Positions 54,237 to 64,000 of a stretch of DNA of 64,000 nucleotides are shown here, in pieces. The notes below the pieces were generated by a model that made no database searches, was not told where the DNA came from, and saw only the letters and a program-made list of their open reading frames with translations. A program made the position numbers and the translations under genes. Position 1 is the stretch's first letter. Every line of letters begins with the position of its first letter. The stretch is from Halothiobacillus diazotrophicus (GTDB lineage Bacteria; Pseudomonadota; Gammaproteobacteria; Halothiobacillales; Halothiobacillaceae), in contig NZ_CP016027.1 of the NCBI RefSeq assembly GCF_001663815.1, positions 2,542,501 through 2,606,500 of the forward strand, given 5' to 3'.

Positions 54237-54493
54237 AATTCCTCGTTGCCTTGCTGGGCTTTGCCGTATTCGCTTCGGCGCTGGTCGTGGTCGATCTGGC
54301 CCAGCGTGACCGCGACCTGACCCGGTCGCTCAGCGAGCAGCGGCAGGCCATTCAGAAGCTGAACGTCACCTACGCTGAGTTGCAACTGGAGGAGGGTGCG
54401 TTGGCCGCGCAGGGTCGGGTGGATCAGATTGCGCAGACGCGTCTGGACATGCACATGCCACGTCCTGACCAGATCACGATGGTGTTCCGATGA
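54233..54493 (+). CDS. ftsL: Cell division protein FtsL
   Basis: A small bitopic division protein, 86 residues: short cytoplasmic start, one helix (about 3-22), then a periplasmic coiled coil that pairs with FtsB (leucine-zipper pattern SLSEQRQAIQKLNVTYAELQ). The call rests on topology, length and its fixed position between rsmH and ftsI, since FtsL sequence is poorly conserved. It overlaps both neighbours by four bases. Confidence 0.92.
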   Translation: MKFLVALLGFAVFASALVVVDLAQRDRDLTRSLSEQRQAIQKLNVTYAELQLEEGALAAQGRVDQIAQTRLDMHMPRPDQITMVFR

Positions 54494-56358
54494 GCCGCGC
54501 CGTCACGACGCCCCTGAGGAATCAGAAGAAGGCTGCGCCGACGCCGTCTGCCAAGGATCGGGCGCAGTGGTGGTCCTGGCTGGGTGCGCGCTGGCGGGTC
54601 GCCGTGGTTTCCGGGGTTTTCGGCCTGTCGGCACTGATCCTGGTCGGGCGCGCGGTGCAAATCCAGATCAGCGAACAGGGGTTTTATCTGCAGCAGGGGG
54701 GCGATCGGCAGCAGCGGGTCCAGGTCATTCCTGCGCATCGCGGCATGATAACGGACCGCAACGGCGATCCGCTGGCGATCAGCGTGCCGGTGGATGCCGT
54801 CTGGGTCAACCCAACCGAAATCACCAAGTATTACCAGCAACTGCGAACCGACCCGAATCCGAAATCCAAGAAGGATCCGGATCCCATCAAGACGCTGGCG
54901 GCCTTTCTCGAGATCCCACGATCCGTTCTGCAGGCGCAGATCGACAGCAACCGCAGCAAGCAATTCATCTATGTGCGTCGCCAGTTGCGCCCCAGCGTGG
55001 CACAGCAGATTCGCGCCGCGAAACTGCCGGGCGTCGGACTGCAGCGCGAATACCAGCGCTTCTACCCGACGGGCGACGTCAGCGCACCGCTGGTCGGTTT
55101 CACGAATATCGACGACCACGGGCAGGCGGGTCTGGAGGCCAGCTACAACCAGTATCTGTCCGGGAAGGCCGGACAGCGCCTGATTCTCAAGGATGCCTAC
55201 GGACATGAGATCGACGATCTGGGTGTCATTTCGCCGGCGCAACCGGGCAACGATCTCGCGCTCTCCATCGATCGTCGCCTGCAATATCTGACCTACAGCG
55301 AGCTGGCCAAGGGCGTGGTCGAGACCCAAGCCGAATACGGGTCAGCCGTGCTGATGAATGTGGCGACCGGCGAAGTGCTGGCGATGGCCAGCGTTCCGTC
55401 GTTCAATCCGAACAACCGGGCGACCATGACACCGGCCCTGACCCGCAATCGGGCCATTGTCGATCAGTTCGAGCCGGGTTCGTCCATGAAGCCGTTCACG
55501 ATCCTCGCCGCCTTGGAAAGCGGCCGCTGGCAACCGCAAAGCACCGTGAATACGAGCCCGGGCTGGGTGCGCGTGGGCGGTTTCACCATTCGCGATCACC
55601 GGAATTATGGGGTGCTCGACCTGCGTGGCATTCTGGAAAAATCCAGCAACGTCGGGGCCAGTCACATCGCCGAAGATATCGGCAACAAGGCCCTCTGGAC
55701 CGAGTTTCATGATTTTGGCTTTGGCCAGGATGCCGGCGTGGGTTTTCCGGGTGAAGTGTCCGGGCGAATGGAGAACTGGCGGGACTGGAGCGTCAGCGGA
55801 ACGGCGGCCCATTCCTATGGTTACGGCTTGAGCGTGACGACGCTGCAGCTCGCCACCGCGTATGCCGCCCTGGCCAATCATGGGCGCTACATTCACCCGA
55901 CACTGTTGCGGCGAAGCCAGCCGGCACATGCCGTGCAGGTGGCATCGGCGAAAGATGCCGATACGGTGGTGTCGCTCCTGCAGGCTGTCGTCTCACCGGA
56001 AGGTACTGCGCCGAAGGCGCGCATCCCGGGGTTTCACATTGCCGGCAAGACCGGTACCTCCCGCATGATCGGGCCGGACGGCAAATACTCCACCGACAAG
56101 TACAACACGGTATTTGCCGGGATAGCACCGGCCAGCGACCCGCGTCTGGTGCTCGTGGTGGTGGTGACCGATCCCCAGAAAGGCAGTTACTACGCGGGCG
56201 ATGTTGCGGCACCGATTTTCCAGCACATCATGGCGGGTGCCCTGCGGATGCTGAATATCCGACCGGACGATCTGCCCAACGAGCCGGCACAACTGACGGC
56301 GCAACAGACGACTCGATTGATCCCCATGTCGCTGACCAAGCGGACGGAAGGGGGCTGA
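54490..56358 (+). CDS. ftsI: Peptidoglycan transpeptidase FtsI (PBP3)
   Basis: Septal D,D-transpeptidase, 622 residues. A cytoplasmic N-terminus and single helix (about 38-58) precede the dimerisation domain (RGMITDRNGDPLAIS) and the penicillin-binding domain with SSMK in EPGSSMKPFTI, SSN in LEKSSNVGAS and KTG in IAGKTGTSRM. It is followed by murE after one base. All catalytic motifs are intact. Confidence 0.97.
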   Translation: MSRAVTTPLRNQKKAAPTPSAKDRAQWWSWLGARWRVAVVSGVFGLSALILVGRAVQIQISEQGFYLQQGGDRQQRVQVIPAHRGMITDRNGDPLAISVPVDAVWVNPTEITKYYQQLRTDPNPKSKKDPDPIKTLAAFLEIPRSVLQAQIDSNRSKQFIYVRRQLRPSVAQQIRAAKLPGVGLQREYQRFYPTGDVSAPLVGFTNIDDHGQAGLEASYNQYLSGKAGQRLILKDAYGHEIDDLGVISPAQPGNDLALSIDRRLQYLTYSELAKGVVETQAEYGSAVLMNVATGEVLAMASVPSFNPNNRATMTPALTRNRAIVDQFEPGSSMKPFTILAALESGRWQPQSTVNTSPGWVRVGGFTIRDHRNYGVLDLRGILEKSSNVGASHIAEDIGNKALWTEFHDFGFGQDAGVGFPGEVSGRMENWRDWSVSGTAAHSYGYGLSVTTLQLATAYAALANHGRYIHPTLLRRSQPAHAVQVASAKDADTVVSLLQAVVSPEGTAPKARIPGFHIAGKTGTSRMIGPDGKYSTDKYNTVFAGIAPASDPRLVLVVVVTDPQKGSYYAGDVAAPIFQHIMAGALRMLNIRPDDLPNEPAQLTAQQTTRLIPMSLTKRTEGG

Positions 56359-56359
56359 C

Positions 56360-57892
56360 ATGAGTTTCCTGGTATTGAATCGGCAGACCGTGGCGAGCTT
56401 GCTGACCGCTTGGGGCTTCCCGCTGACGGTGTCCGCGGAAATGGCGGCACAGGAAGTTCGTGCATTGACGGACGACAGTCGGGAAGTGGGGCCGGGTGTG
56501 GTGTTCGTGGCGCGTGCCGGCGTGCATCATCAGGCGACGGATTACATTCCGATGGCTCTGGAGCGGGGTGCCCCGCTGGTGCTTTGCGAGCAACCGTGGG
56601 CAGATGGCCGTTGCGTCCAGGTCCCGAACCTCACCAGTCAGCTCTGGCGTCTCGTGAGCCTGGGTTGCGGCGAGGATCTCTCCTGTCTGCAGATCGTTGG
56701 CGTGACCGGCACGAACGGCAAAACCAGCGTGACCCACTTCATCGCCGGCGCGCTCAAGCGGAGTGGCGCCCAGCATACCGCCGAGATCGGGGTGATCGGT
56801 ACCTTGGGCGCGGGGTTGTGGTCTCCCGGCCTGGACCGTTTGAAGCCGACGGGGAATACGACGCCGGGCCTCTTGGAGATTCTGGCGATCTGCGTCGACT
56901 TCGTCCGTACCGGCGTGCGCTATGTGGCCATGGAGGTCTCGTCCCATGCCCTCGATCAGGGGCGCCTGGACGGCGTGCCGATCACGGCCGCCGTGTTCAC
57001 GAATCTCAGTCGGGATCACCTGGATTATCACGGCGACATGACCCGCTATTTCGCGGCCAAGGCGAAATTGTTCATGCGTCCGGAGCTCAAGGCGGCCATC
57101 GTGAATTTCGACAGTTCAGTGGCCGAGGATTTGCTCGAGGCGATGAGTGGCTCGGCGGCATGCTGGGTGTACGGGCTTGGCGATCCGGACTGGCGCGTGG
57201 CGGATTGCCAGCAGGTAACCGTACGGCACATGGTGGCCAGCCCTGAAGGTTTGCGACTCACGGTGCAGTCGCCGTTGGGCGAACTGTCCCTGGCCACCGC
57301 CCTGATCGGCGCCTTCAATGCCAGCAATCTCCTGGCCGCCCTCACCACCCTGCTTGCGCTCGGCATGCCGCTGGAAATGGCGGTTTCCGGGCTCAATCAG
57401 GCCGAGGCGCCCCCGGGGCGGATGGAGCGTTTCGAGCTGCCCGGGGCGGGACACGCGATCGTCGATTACGCCCACACGCCCGATGCCCTGGATCAGGTGC
57501 TGCGAGCCGTGCGCGACCACCGGGGCGATCGGGGGCGGACGATTTGCGTGTTCGGCTGTGGCGGGGAGCGGGATCGGGGCAAGCGTGCGTTGATGGGTGC
57601 CGTGGCGGATCGCCTGGCGGAGGTCATCGTGCTGACGAACGACAATCCGCGCAGCGAGTCGCCGCAGGCGATCATCGACGACATCATCGCCGGGATCTCG
57701 GTCCATGCCAACGTCACCATCGAACCGGACCGGGCCGCGGCTATTCGCCAAGCACTGGATGCGGCCGGACCTGAGGATTGGGTGGTGATTGCCGGCAAGG
57801 GGCACGAACGTACGCAGGAAATAGCGGGCACGTTCCTGCCGTTCAGCGATGTCGATACGGTCCGGCAGTGGATCGATGGAGGGGCGACATGA
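56360..57892 (+). CDS. murE: UDP-MurNAc-tripeptide synthetase MurE (meso-DAP-adding)
   Basis: ATP-dependent Mur ligase that adds the third amino acid of the murein stem peptide, 510 residues. The ATP loop is GVTGTNGKTSVTHFI, and the central domain contains the carbamylated-lysine region. DNPR in LTNDNPRSESPQ is the motif that selects meso-diaminopimelate, as expected for a Gram-negative cell. Its stop overlaps murF by four bases. Confidence 0.97.
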   Translation: MSFLVLNRQTVASLLTAWGFPLTVSAEMAAQEVRALTDDSREVGPGVVFVARAGVHHQATDYIPMALERGAPLVLCEQPWADGRCVQVPNLTSQLWRLVSLGCGEDLSCLQIVGVTGTNGKTSVTHFIAGALKRSGAQHTAEIGVIGTLGAGLWSPGLDRLKPTGNTTPGLLEILAICVDFVRTGVRYVAMEVSSHALDQGRLDGVPITAAVFTNLSRDHLDYHGDMTRYFAAKAKLFMRPELKAAIVNFDSSVAEDLLEAMSGSAACWVYGLGDPDWRVADCQQVTVRHMVASPEGLRLTVQSPLGELSLATALIGAFNASNLLAALTTLLALGMPLEMAVSGLNQAEAPPGRMERFELPGAGHAIVDYAHTPDALDQVLRAVRDHRGDRGRTICVFGCGGERDRGKRALMGAVADRLAEVIVLTNDNPRSESPQAIIDDIIAGISVHANVTIEPDRAAAIRQALDAAGPEDWVVIAGKGHERTQEIAGTFLPFSDVDTVRQWIDGGAT

Positions 57893-59298
57893 TCACGACG
57901 TCCCTGACGCAAGTGGCGAATTGGCTGTCCTGTGCGCAGGTCCCCGAGGGCCTTGCGGTGCGCGGCGTCAGCACCGATTCCCGTCAGCTGCAGCCCGGAA
58001 ACCTCTTCGTGGCGCTGAAGGGCGCGCGTTTCGACGGCCATGACCATCTGGCCCAGGCCCTGGAGCAGGGTGCGGTGGCTGCGGTCGTATCCACCCGTAA
58101 CGTCAGCATCAATCTGCCGCAGTTAGTCGTGCCCGATACGCTCGAGGCATTGCAGATCCTGGGCACGCGCTGGCGGGAGCAGGTCGATCCGACAGTCATC
58201 GGGGTGACGGGCAGCGCGGGGAAGACCACGGTCAAGCAGCTGCTGGCCGCAATATTTTCTCAGGTCGGTCAGACTCGGGCGACCGTCGGGAATCTCAATA
58301 ACGAGATCGGCGTACCGCTCACCCTGTTGTCGCTGGACGAGCGCGATCAATACGCCGTGATCGAGATGGGCGCGAATCATGTGGGGGAAATCGCCCGTCT
58401 GACGGCAATGGCCAAGCCCGATCTGGGTGTCGTGACGATGGCCGGCAGTGCACATGTCGGCGAGTTTGGCTCCGTGGATGCCATCGTTCAGGGCAAGGGC
58501 GAGCTGTATGTCGGGCTTGCGCCGGATGCGCAGGCACTGATCAACCTCTGCTCTTATGGCGCGGAATACTGGATGGCGCACAGCACGGCAGCCTGGACCG
58601 GTTTTGCGCTGAAGAACTGCCCGCTGGCCGAACGCGCGCGTTGGGTCGGGGATTACGACGAGGCGACGGCGACGCTGACCATTCAGGAAGCGGGGCAGGC
58701 GCTCCTCGCTGGGTGTCCGTTGCCGCTGCCCGGTGCCCACAATGCGGTGAACGTGCTGGCGGCCGTATCCGTGGCGCGCGCCCATGGCCTGGGTGCCGAC
58801 ACGATCGCCGCCGGGCTGCGGGCCTTTGCGCCACCGTCGGGTCGGATGACGCTCATCGCCCTCGATGCCCAGGTGATGCTGATCGACGACAGCTACAACG
58901 CGAATCCCGAATCGATGCGTGCCGCACTGGATTACCTCGTGGGAAGACCAGGGGCTCATATTGCCGTTCTGGGCGACATGGGCGAACTGGGTGCGCAGAG
59001 CGCCGAGCTGCATCAGGCACTGGGCGAGTACGCACGGGGCCTGTCTTTGGATGCGGTTTTTACCCTGGGTACGGACATGTTGGGCATGGTGGCGCACTGC
59101 GTCAGAAAACCGGGCGCGATTGCGGCGTGTGCCTGTTCGTCACCGGAAGAGGTGGTCGAGCGGATATTGCCGTATCTCGCACAATTCCGTCAGGCCAATA
59201 CCCCGTTGACGATCCTGTTCAAGGGGTCCCGCTTTATGAAAATGGAACGGGTGATGCACCTCCTGCAATCCCGAACTCGCACCGAAGGAGCGCTCTGA
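57889..59298 (+). CDS. murF: UDP-MurNAc-tripeptide-D-alanyl-D-alanine ligase MurF
   Basis: Adds D-Ala-D-Ala to the murein precursor, 469 residues. The N-terminal substrate domain has [19 protein letters not shown], the ATP loop is [15 protein letters not shown] and the C-terminal domain has [11 protein letters not shown]. The ATG at 57889 overlaps the murE stop; the longer open frame would be internal to murE. Confidence 0.97.
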   Translation: MITTSLTQVANWLSCAQVPEGLAVRGVSTDSRQLQPGNLFVALKGARFDGHDHLAQALEQGAVAAVVSTRNVSINLPQLVVPDTLEALQILGTRWREQVDPTVIGVTGSAGKTTVKQLLAAIFSQVGQTRATVGNLNNEIGVPLTLLSLDERDQYAVIEMGANHVGEIARLTAMAKPDLGVVTMAGSAHVGEFGSVDAIVQGKGELYVGLAPDAQALINLCSYGAEYWMAHSTAAWTGFALKNCPLAERARWVGDYDEATATLTIQEAGQALLAGCPLPLPGAHNAVNVLAAVSVARAHGLGADTIAAGLRAFAPPSGRMTLIALDAQVMLIDDSYNANPESMRAALDYLVGRPGAHIAVLGDMGELGAQSAELHQALGEYARGLSLDAVFTLGTDMLGMVAHCVRKPGAIAACACSSPEEVVERILPYLAQFRQANTPLTILFKGSRFMKMERVMHLLQSRTRTEGAL

Positions 59299-59299
59299 G

Positions 59300-60382
59300 A
59301 TGTTGTTGGCCCTGTTTGACTGGTTGGCCCATTACCACAGTGTGTTCGGCGTCTTTCACTATCTGACGTTCCGGGCGATGCTGGGGGTGCTCACGGCGCT
59401 GATGATCGCGTTGTGGATCGGCCCGCCCATGATCCGCTGGTTGCAGTCCATCAAGGCGGGGCAACCCATTCGCGGGGACGGCCCGCAAACCCATCTCACC
59501 AAGGCGGGCACGCCGACGATGGGCGGCGCGTTGATTCTTGCCGCCATCGGGGTGGCCATGCTGCTCTGGGGCGATCTGACCAACAAGTACGTGTGGATTG
59601 CCCTGCTGACGACCTTCGGCTTCGGTGTGATCGGCGGTTGGGACGACTACCTCAAGTTGAGTCGGCGGAACAGCAAGGGTCTGGCTTCGCGCTACAAGTA
59701 TTTCTGGCAATCCGTGGTCGCCCTGATCGTGGCGGTGATCCTGTTCACGATCGCCAAGACGCCGCAGGAAACCGGGCTCATCCTCCCGCTGTTCAAGGAT
59801 GCCCTGATCCCGCTGGGGTTCGGTTTCATCCTGCTGACCTATTTCGTGATCGTCGGCAGTTCCAACGCCGTGAATCTCACGGACGGTCTGGATGGGCTCG
59901 CCATCATGCCGACGGTGCTGGTAGCAGGCGGCCTGTCGGTATTCGCCTACGTCACCGGTAACGCGAAATTCGCGCTGTATCTCGGTATTCCCTATGTGCC
60001 GGGTGTGGGCGAGTTGGCGGTGTTCTGCTCGGCCATGGTGGGTGCCGGTCTCGGGTTCCTCTGGTTCAACAGCTATCCCGCCCAGGTCTTCATGGGCGAT
60101 ATCGGCGCCCTGGCGTTGGGTGCGGCACTGGGCGTGGTCGCCGTCATGGTCCGTCAGGAAATCGTGCTGTTCATCATGGGCGGGGTGTTCGTGCTGGAAA
60201 CGGTGTCCGTGATCCTGCAGGTGGCCTCCTTCAAGCTCACCGGCAAGCGGATCTTCCGCATGGCGCCCATCCATCACCATTTCGAGCTGAAAGGCTGGCC
60301 GGAACCGAAGGTGATCGTCCGTTTCTGGATCATCACCGTGATTCTGGTCCTGATTGGTCTGGCCACGTTGAAGGTACGGTAA
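59300..60382 (+). CDS. mraY: Phospho-N-acetylmuramoyl-pentapeptide-transferase MraY
   Basis: Membrane enzyme that makes lipid I from UDP-MurNAc-pentapeptide and undecaprenyl phosphate, 360 residues, ten helices. The Mg2+/substrate motifs [21 protein letters not shown] and [15 protein letters not shown] and the C-terminal [12 protein letters not shown] are intact. It follows murF after one base and precedes murD by two. Confidence 0.97.
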   Translation: MLLALFDWLAHYHSVFGVFHYLTFRAMLGVLTALMIALWIGPPMIRWLQSIKAGQPIRGDGPQTHLTKAGTPTMGGALILAAIGVAMLLWGDLTNKYVWIALLTTFGFGVIGGWDDYLKLSRRNSKGLASRYKYFWQSVVALIVAVILFTIAKTPQETGLILPLFKDALIPLGFGFILLTYFVIVGSSNAVNLTDGLDGLAIMPTVLVAGGLSVFAYVTGNAKFALYLGIPYVPGVGELAVFCSAMVGAGLGFLWFNSYPAQVFMGDIGALALGAALGVVAVMVRQEIVLFIMGGVFVLETVSVILQVASFKLTGKRIFRMAPIHHHFELKGWPEPKVIVRFWIITVILVLIGLATLKVR

Positions 60383-60384
60383 CG

Positions 60385-61782
60385 ATGAGCGATACCCTGA
60401 TCATCGGCATGGGCAAGAGCGGATTATCCGTGGCGCGGCATCTCGCCCGCCACGGTGTGCCGTTCCGCGCCGCCGATTCTCGGGGTGACTTCGATTTGCT
60501 CAAGGCTTGGCAGGCAGAATTCCCGTCCTGCACGTGTACGCTTGGGGCCTTGCCGGCCGACCTGGTGACCGGGGCACGGGAAGTCATCGTGAGTCCCGGC
60601 GTGCCATTGACAGGGGCCTGGTATGACATGGCGCTGGCACTGGGTGTTCCCGTGCGCGGCGATATCGACCTGGCCCTGCATGCGGCAAAGCGGGAACGGA
60701 CGCCGACCGTTCTGATCACGGGCTCCAACGGCAAGAGTACCGTGACTGCCCTGGTGGGCGCCTTGATGGACGCGCTGGACATGCAGGTCGGCGTCGGCGG
60801 GAATTTCGGAACGCCGGCACTGGATCTGCTGATGCAGTCAAATGACGTGCTGGTGCTGGAGGTTTCGAGCTTCCAGATCGAGTCCGTGGACTTTTCCGAT
60901 CTGACGCCCACGGCATCGCTTGTCCTGAACATCAGCCAGGATCATCTGGATCGGCATGGCACGATCGAGCGCTATGCAGCCATCAAGGAAAAAATTCTGC
61001 ATCGGGCCGAGGTCGCCGTCATCAATCGGGATGATCCGCTGGTCGCAGCGATGGCCGGTCGAGTCCGGGGTCGTCTGGTTTCGTTTGGACAGCAGGCGCC
61101 GGAACGCCGCGAAGATTTCGGATTGTTGACGACCGACGAGGGCGTCTGGCTGGCACAGGGCCCGCGCAAACTGTTCCCCGTCAACGAGCTGGGCATCCAG
61201 GGGCTGCACAATCAGATGAATGCGCTGGCCGCTCTGGCGCTGCTGCAGGGCGCGTTGCCGGAGATTGACCTCGGGGATGCGCGCATTGCAAGCGTTCTTC
61301 GCCAGTTCACCGGGCTGCCCCATCGTGCGCAGCTGGTGGGCACCGTGGAGGGCATCCGGTTTGTCGATGACTCCAAAGCCACGAATGTCGGTGCGGCCGT
61401 GGCGGCGATCATGGGCATGGATGGGCCGCTGGTGCTGATCGCAGGCGGACAGGGCAAAGGCCAGGCGTTCGATGCGCTGGCGGAAGCCCTCCGGGACAAG
61501 TGCATCGGGATTGTCCTGATCGGGGAAGATCAGGACGTGATCGCCAAAGCAGTCCGTTCGGTTTTGGGCGAAACCCTGCCCATGCGCCGGGTTGAGCGTA
61601 TGGATAGGGCTGTGTTCGAGGCGGCCCGTCTGGCCGTGCCGGGCGCCACCGTTCTTCTGGCGCCTGCCTGCGCCAGTCTGGACATGTTCAAGAGTTACGT
61701 GGATCGGGGCGAGCAGTTTGCGGCTGCCGCCGCGACGCTCGCGGTACGGGGTGTCGAAGCGACACCGGGAGTCGCACCATGA
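60385..61782 (+). CDS. murD: UDP-MurNAc-L-alanine-D-glutamate ligase MurD
   Basis: Adds D-glutamate to UDP-MurNAc-L-Ala, 465 residues. The N-terminal Rossmann-like domain has GMGKSGLSVARHL, the ATP loop is ITGSNGKSTVTAL and the C-terminal domain has VDDSKATNVGA and the lysine/aspartate motif. The stop overlaps ftsW by four bases. Confidence 0.96.
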   Translation: MSDTLIIGMGKSGLSVARHLARHGVPFRAADSRGDFDLLKAWQAEFPSCTCTLGALPADLVTGAREVIVSPGVPLTGAWYDMALALGVPVRGDIDLALHAAKRERTPTVLITGSNGKSTVTALVGALMDALDMQVGVGGNFGTPALDLLMQSNDVLVLEVSSFQIESVDFSDLTPTASLVLNISQDHLDRHGTIERYAAIKEKILHRAEVAVINRDDPLVAAMAGRVRGRLVSFGQQAPERREDFGLLTTDEGVWLAQGPRKLFPVNELGIQGLHNQMNALAALALLQGALPEIDLGDARIASVLRQFTGLPHRAQLVGTVEGIRFVDDSKATNVGAAVAAIMGMDGPLVLIAGGQGKGQAFDALAEALRDKCIGIVLIGEDQDVIAKAVRSVLGETLPMRRVERMDRAVFEAARLAVPGATVLLAPACASLDMFKSYVDRGEQFAAAAATLAVRGVEATPGVAP

Positions 61783-63038
61783 TGCATCATCTCGAACGCC
61801 TGCTGCCCTGGCTTTCCGCGAGTGCCTCGGCCAATCCGGTCAATCCGCGCCACAACGAGGAAGCGATCCGTATCGACCCCATTCTGCTGGTCGCCGTGCT
61901 GGCGCTGTTGGCCTGGGGGCTGGTGATGGTGATGTCGGCTTCCGCCGAACTGGGTGAGCGCTTCGGCAATCCCTTCTATTTCGTGATCCGCCAGAGCGTG
62001 GCGATCGTGATCGGGGTGGTGCTCGTGATGACCGTGTTCCTGCGCCAGCCGATCGCCCGTTGGGTGGAGTTCAAATCGGTGATCCTGATCGGATCGCTGC
62101 TGCTGCTGGTTGTCGTGATGATCCCGGGTATCGGTCATTCGGTGAACGGCGCCAATCGCTGGATTCCCCTGGGGCCGGTGAACATCCAGGCTTCCGAGTT
62201 CGCGCGACAGGGATTCATCCTCTGGATGGCGGGTTATATCGCCACCCATACCATCAAGTTGCAGAACCGCATCACGGGCATGTTCGGCCCGGCTCTGGTG
62301 ATCGGGCTCGCCAGCTTCCTGCTGCTGATGCAGCCGGATTTCGGCACGACCGCCGTACTGGCGACGACCCTGTTCGCCATGGCCTGGCTGGCGCGCGCCC
62401 AGTGGCAGATGATGGTCGGTTCGACCGCGATCCTCGGTTTTCTCGGGGTCATCGTGGTGCTGTCGCAGCAATATCGGGTCGAGCGGCTGCTGTCGTTCTC
62501 GAATCCCTTCGCCGATCCCTTCGGCCATGGCTATCAGCTGGCCAACGCGCTGATAGCGATCGGAACCGGTGGCGTATTCGGGCGGGGTCTGGGCGAAAGC
62601 GTCCAGAAACTCTCCTATCTCCCCGAAGCGCACACGGACTTCATTTTTGCCGTACTGGCGGAAGAACTGGGGCTTGTCGGGGTCATCTGTCTGCTTGCGC
62701 TCTATGGCGTGATCGTGTGGCGGGGGTTCGTCATCGCCGGCATGGCATGGCGCGAACATCAAATCGCGGGTGCGGCGCTGGCCTGGGGCATCAGTTTCTG
62801 GTTCGGCATGCAGGCCCTGATCAACATGGGCGTGAACATGGGTGTCCTGCCCACCAAGGGTCTGACGCTGCCGCTCATGAGTTACGGGGGGTCGGCGATC
62901 ATCGTCGCCATCATCTCTTTGGGCCTCCTGATGCGTGTGCATCACGAGGCAGCACTGGTTATGGAAATGCGGGCGTCGGTCGCATCGAGGCGCCGACAGA
63001 AAGTCACGATGGAGCAGACACAGGAGGTGTTCTCATGA
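61779..63038 (+). CDS. ftsW: SEDS family peptidoglycan glycosyltransferase FtsW
   Basis: Septal glycan polymerase that works with FtsI, 419 residues with ten helices. A longish cytoplasmic start (about 35 residues) precedes the first helix. RWIPLGPVNIQASEFA and the C-terminal block NMGVLPTKGLTLPLMSYGGSA are the SEDS signatures, and the catalytic aspartate lies in EAHTDFIFAV. It overlaps murD and murG. Confidence 0.97.
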   Translation: MMHHLERLLPWLSASASANPVNPRHNEEAIRIDPILLVAVLALLAWGLVMVMSASAELGERFGNPFYFVIRQSVAIVIGVVLVMTVFLRQPIARWVEFKSVILIGSLLLLVVVMIPGIGHSVNGANRWIPLGPVNIQASEFARQGFILWMAGYIATHTIKLQNRITGMFGPALVIGLASFLLLMQPDFGTTAVLATTLFAMAWLARAQWQMMVGSTAILGFLGVIVVLSQQYRVERLLSFSNPFADPFGHGYQLANALIAIGTGGVFGRGLGESVQKLSYLPEAHTDFIFAVLAEELGLVGVICLLALYGVIVWRGFVIAGMAWREHQIAGAALAWGISFWFGMQALINMGVNMGVLPTKGLTLPLMSYGGSAIIVAIISLGLLMRVHHEAALVMEMRASVASRRRQKVTMEQTQEVFS

Positions 63039-64000
63039 ATCCGGCGGGTGGAAAGGCGGCAACGATCTATGTCATGGCGGGGGGAACCGGGGGGCATGTC
63101 ATTCCTGCCCTGGCCGTCGCGAAACGTTTGGCCGACCAAGGGTTCGACATCCGCTGGCTGGGCACCCCGGCCGGTATCGAGGCAAAACTGGTGCCGGATG
63201 CCGGATTCGCCATCGACTGGCTGGCGATCGGTGGACTGCGTGGGAAGGGGTGGATGACTCGGTTGACCATGCCGTTCCGCTTGCTGCGGGCCGTACTGCA
63301 TGCGCGTCAGCTGTTTGCGCGCCACAAGCCGGTGCTGGTTGTGGGGATGGGGGGCTACGCGGCCGGGCCGGGCGGGTTGGCAGCGTGGTGGCTCGGCATC
63401 CCATTGATCGTGCATGAACAGAACGCCGTGGCGGGACTGACAAACCGGGTTCTGGCGCGGTTGGCCCGGGACACGTTGTCGGCCTATGTCGGCGCCTTTT
63501 CGAATCCGCCGAAGCATTTTACGGTGGTTGGCAATCCGGTTCGTCCGGACATCGTCGCTTTGCCGGCACCACGTCAGCGGTTGGCCGACCGAACCGGACC
63601 GGTCCGAATTCTGGTGTTGGGCGGAAGCCTGGGCGCCAAGGCATTGAACGAACTCGTTCCGGCGGCACTGGCGCGGATCGGTCAGTCGATTCCCCTGTCG
63701 ATCCGCCATCAGACCGGACGCCAGCATCTGGACGCAACGCAAGCGAATTACGGCCAGAGCCGTTGGGCGACTCACTGCGACTATCAGGTTTTCGATTTCA
63801 TCGAAGACATGGCGGAAGCCTATGGCTGGGCGGATTTCGTCATTGCGCGATCCGGTGCCCTGACCGTGGCCGAGATCAGCGCGGCGGGAATCGGGGCCTT
63901 GTTCGTGCCGTTTCCCCATGCCGTTGACGACCATCAGACCCGCAATGCCCAAGGGCTCGTACAGGCGGATGCCGCCTATCTCATCCAGCAACGTGATCTG
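63035..64000 (+). CDS. murG: UDP-GlcNAc transferase MurG (3' end outside window)
   Basis: Peripheral membrane glycosyltransferase that converts lipid I to lipid II. The first 322 codons are present. The glycine-rich loop MAGGTGGHVIPALAVA, then GMGGYAAGPGGLAA and HEQNAVAGLTNRVL form the acceptor domain, and VLGGSLGAKALNE and IARSGALTVAEISAAG belong to the UDP-GlcNAc domain. The stop lies beyond base 64000. The ATG overlaps the ftsW stop and has AGGAGG before it. Confidence 0.96.
   Translation, partial: MNPAGGKAATIYVMAGGTGGHVIPALAVAKRLADQGFDIRWLGTPAGIEAKLVPDAGFAIDWLAIGGLRGKGWMTRLTMPFRLLRAVLHARQLFARHKPVLVVGMGGYAAGPGGLAAWWLGIPLIVHEQNAVAGLTNRVLARLARDTLSAYVGAFSNPPKHFTVVGNPVRPDIVALPAPRQRLADRTGPVRILVLGGSLGAKALNELVPAALARIGQSIPLSIRHQTGRQHLDATQANYGQSRWATHCDYQVFDFIEDMAEAYGWADFVIARSGALTVAEISAAGIGALFVPFPHAVDDHQTRNAQGLVQADAAYLIQQRDL

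Overview
The window is a 64 kb chromosomal segment, GC-rich and densely coded, from a gammaproteobacterium. The flagellar, murein and division genes are ordered as in Gammaproteobacteria. An aa3-type cytochrome oxidase cluster, three DUF2173-like proteins and an N-regulated nitrate/cyanate-type ABC transporter would fit a chemolithoautotrophic (for example sulfur-oxidising) member. That lifestyle assignment is inference; no genus can be named from what I can see. No rRNA, tRNA or CRISPR array was found. The only stable RNA gene seen is rnpB.

Layout. 1-6392 (minus strand): cytochrome c oxidase and assembly genes in the order coxB, ctaD, SURF1, a SCO-like CxxxC protein, ctaB, ctaG and the start of a lipoprotein gene. 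6393-7160: an AT-rich intergenic block. 7161-8302: three tandem DUF2173-like paralogues closed by a strong terminator. 8565-13683: a GAF/AAA+ sigma54 activator divergent from a Tat-exported binding protein, permease and ATPase. The intergenic region has a near-consensus NtrC site and a well-spaced -24/-12 promoter. 13699-16085: an EamA transporter, an AhpD-like protein and a TetR regulator with matching palindromes. 16245-23879: ampD, ampE, a histidine phosphatase, an RpfE-like protein, recJ, a small membrane-anchored protein and an HD-GYP protein. 23943-26379: accessory material, namely a Hint-domain protein lacking both splice residues, an IS3 remnant and a seven-repeat secreted beta-propeller.

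26683-39163 is mostly housekeeping: dacB, ppnP, prfB (with its programmed frameshift), lysS, a Fic protein with a built-in inhibitory motif, apbC, a HAD protein, a DgcZ-like diguanylate cyclase, a ROK kinase, arsB and xseA. 39215-50196 is flagellar: a divergent flhX/fliK-like pair, a FleQ/FlrA-type activator, then fliEFGHIJK behind a sigma54 promoter. An H-NS-family gene with its own promoter and terminator follows, then a TPR protein on the opposite strand and rnpB.

52794-64000 is the start of the dcw (division/cell wall) cluster: mraZ, rsmH, ftsL, ftsI, murE, murF, mraY, murD, ftsW and a murG cut off by the window end. These genes overlap or abut throughout. A sigma70-like promoter sits just before three MraZ-box repeats. 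The most interesting items are the NtrC/sigma54 control region, the DUF2173 triplet, the doubly inactivated Hint protein, the Fic protein with fused antitoxin-like helix, and the recently expanded propeller repeats.
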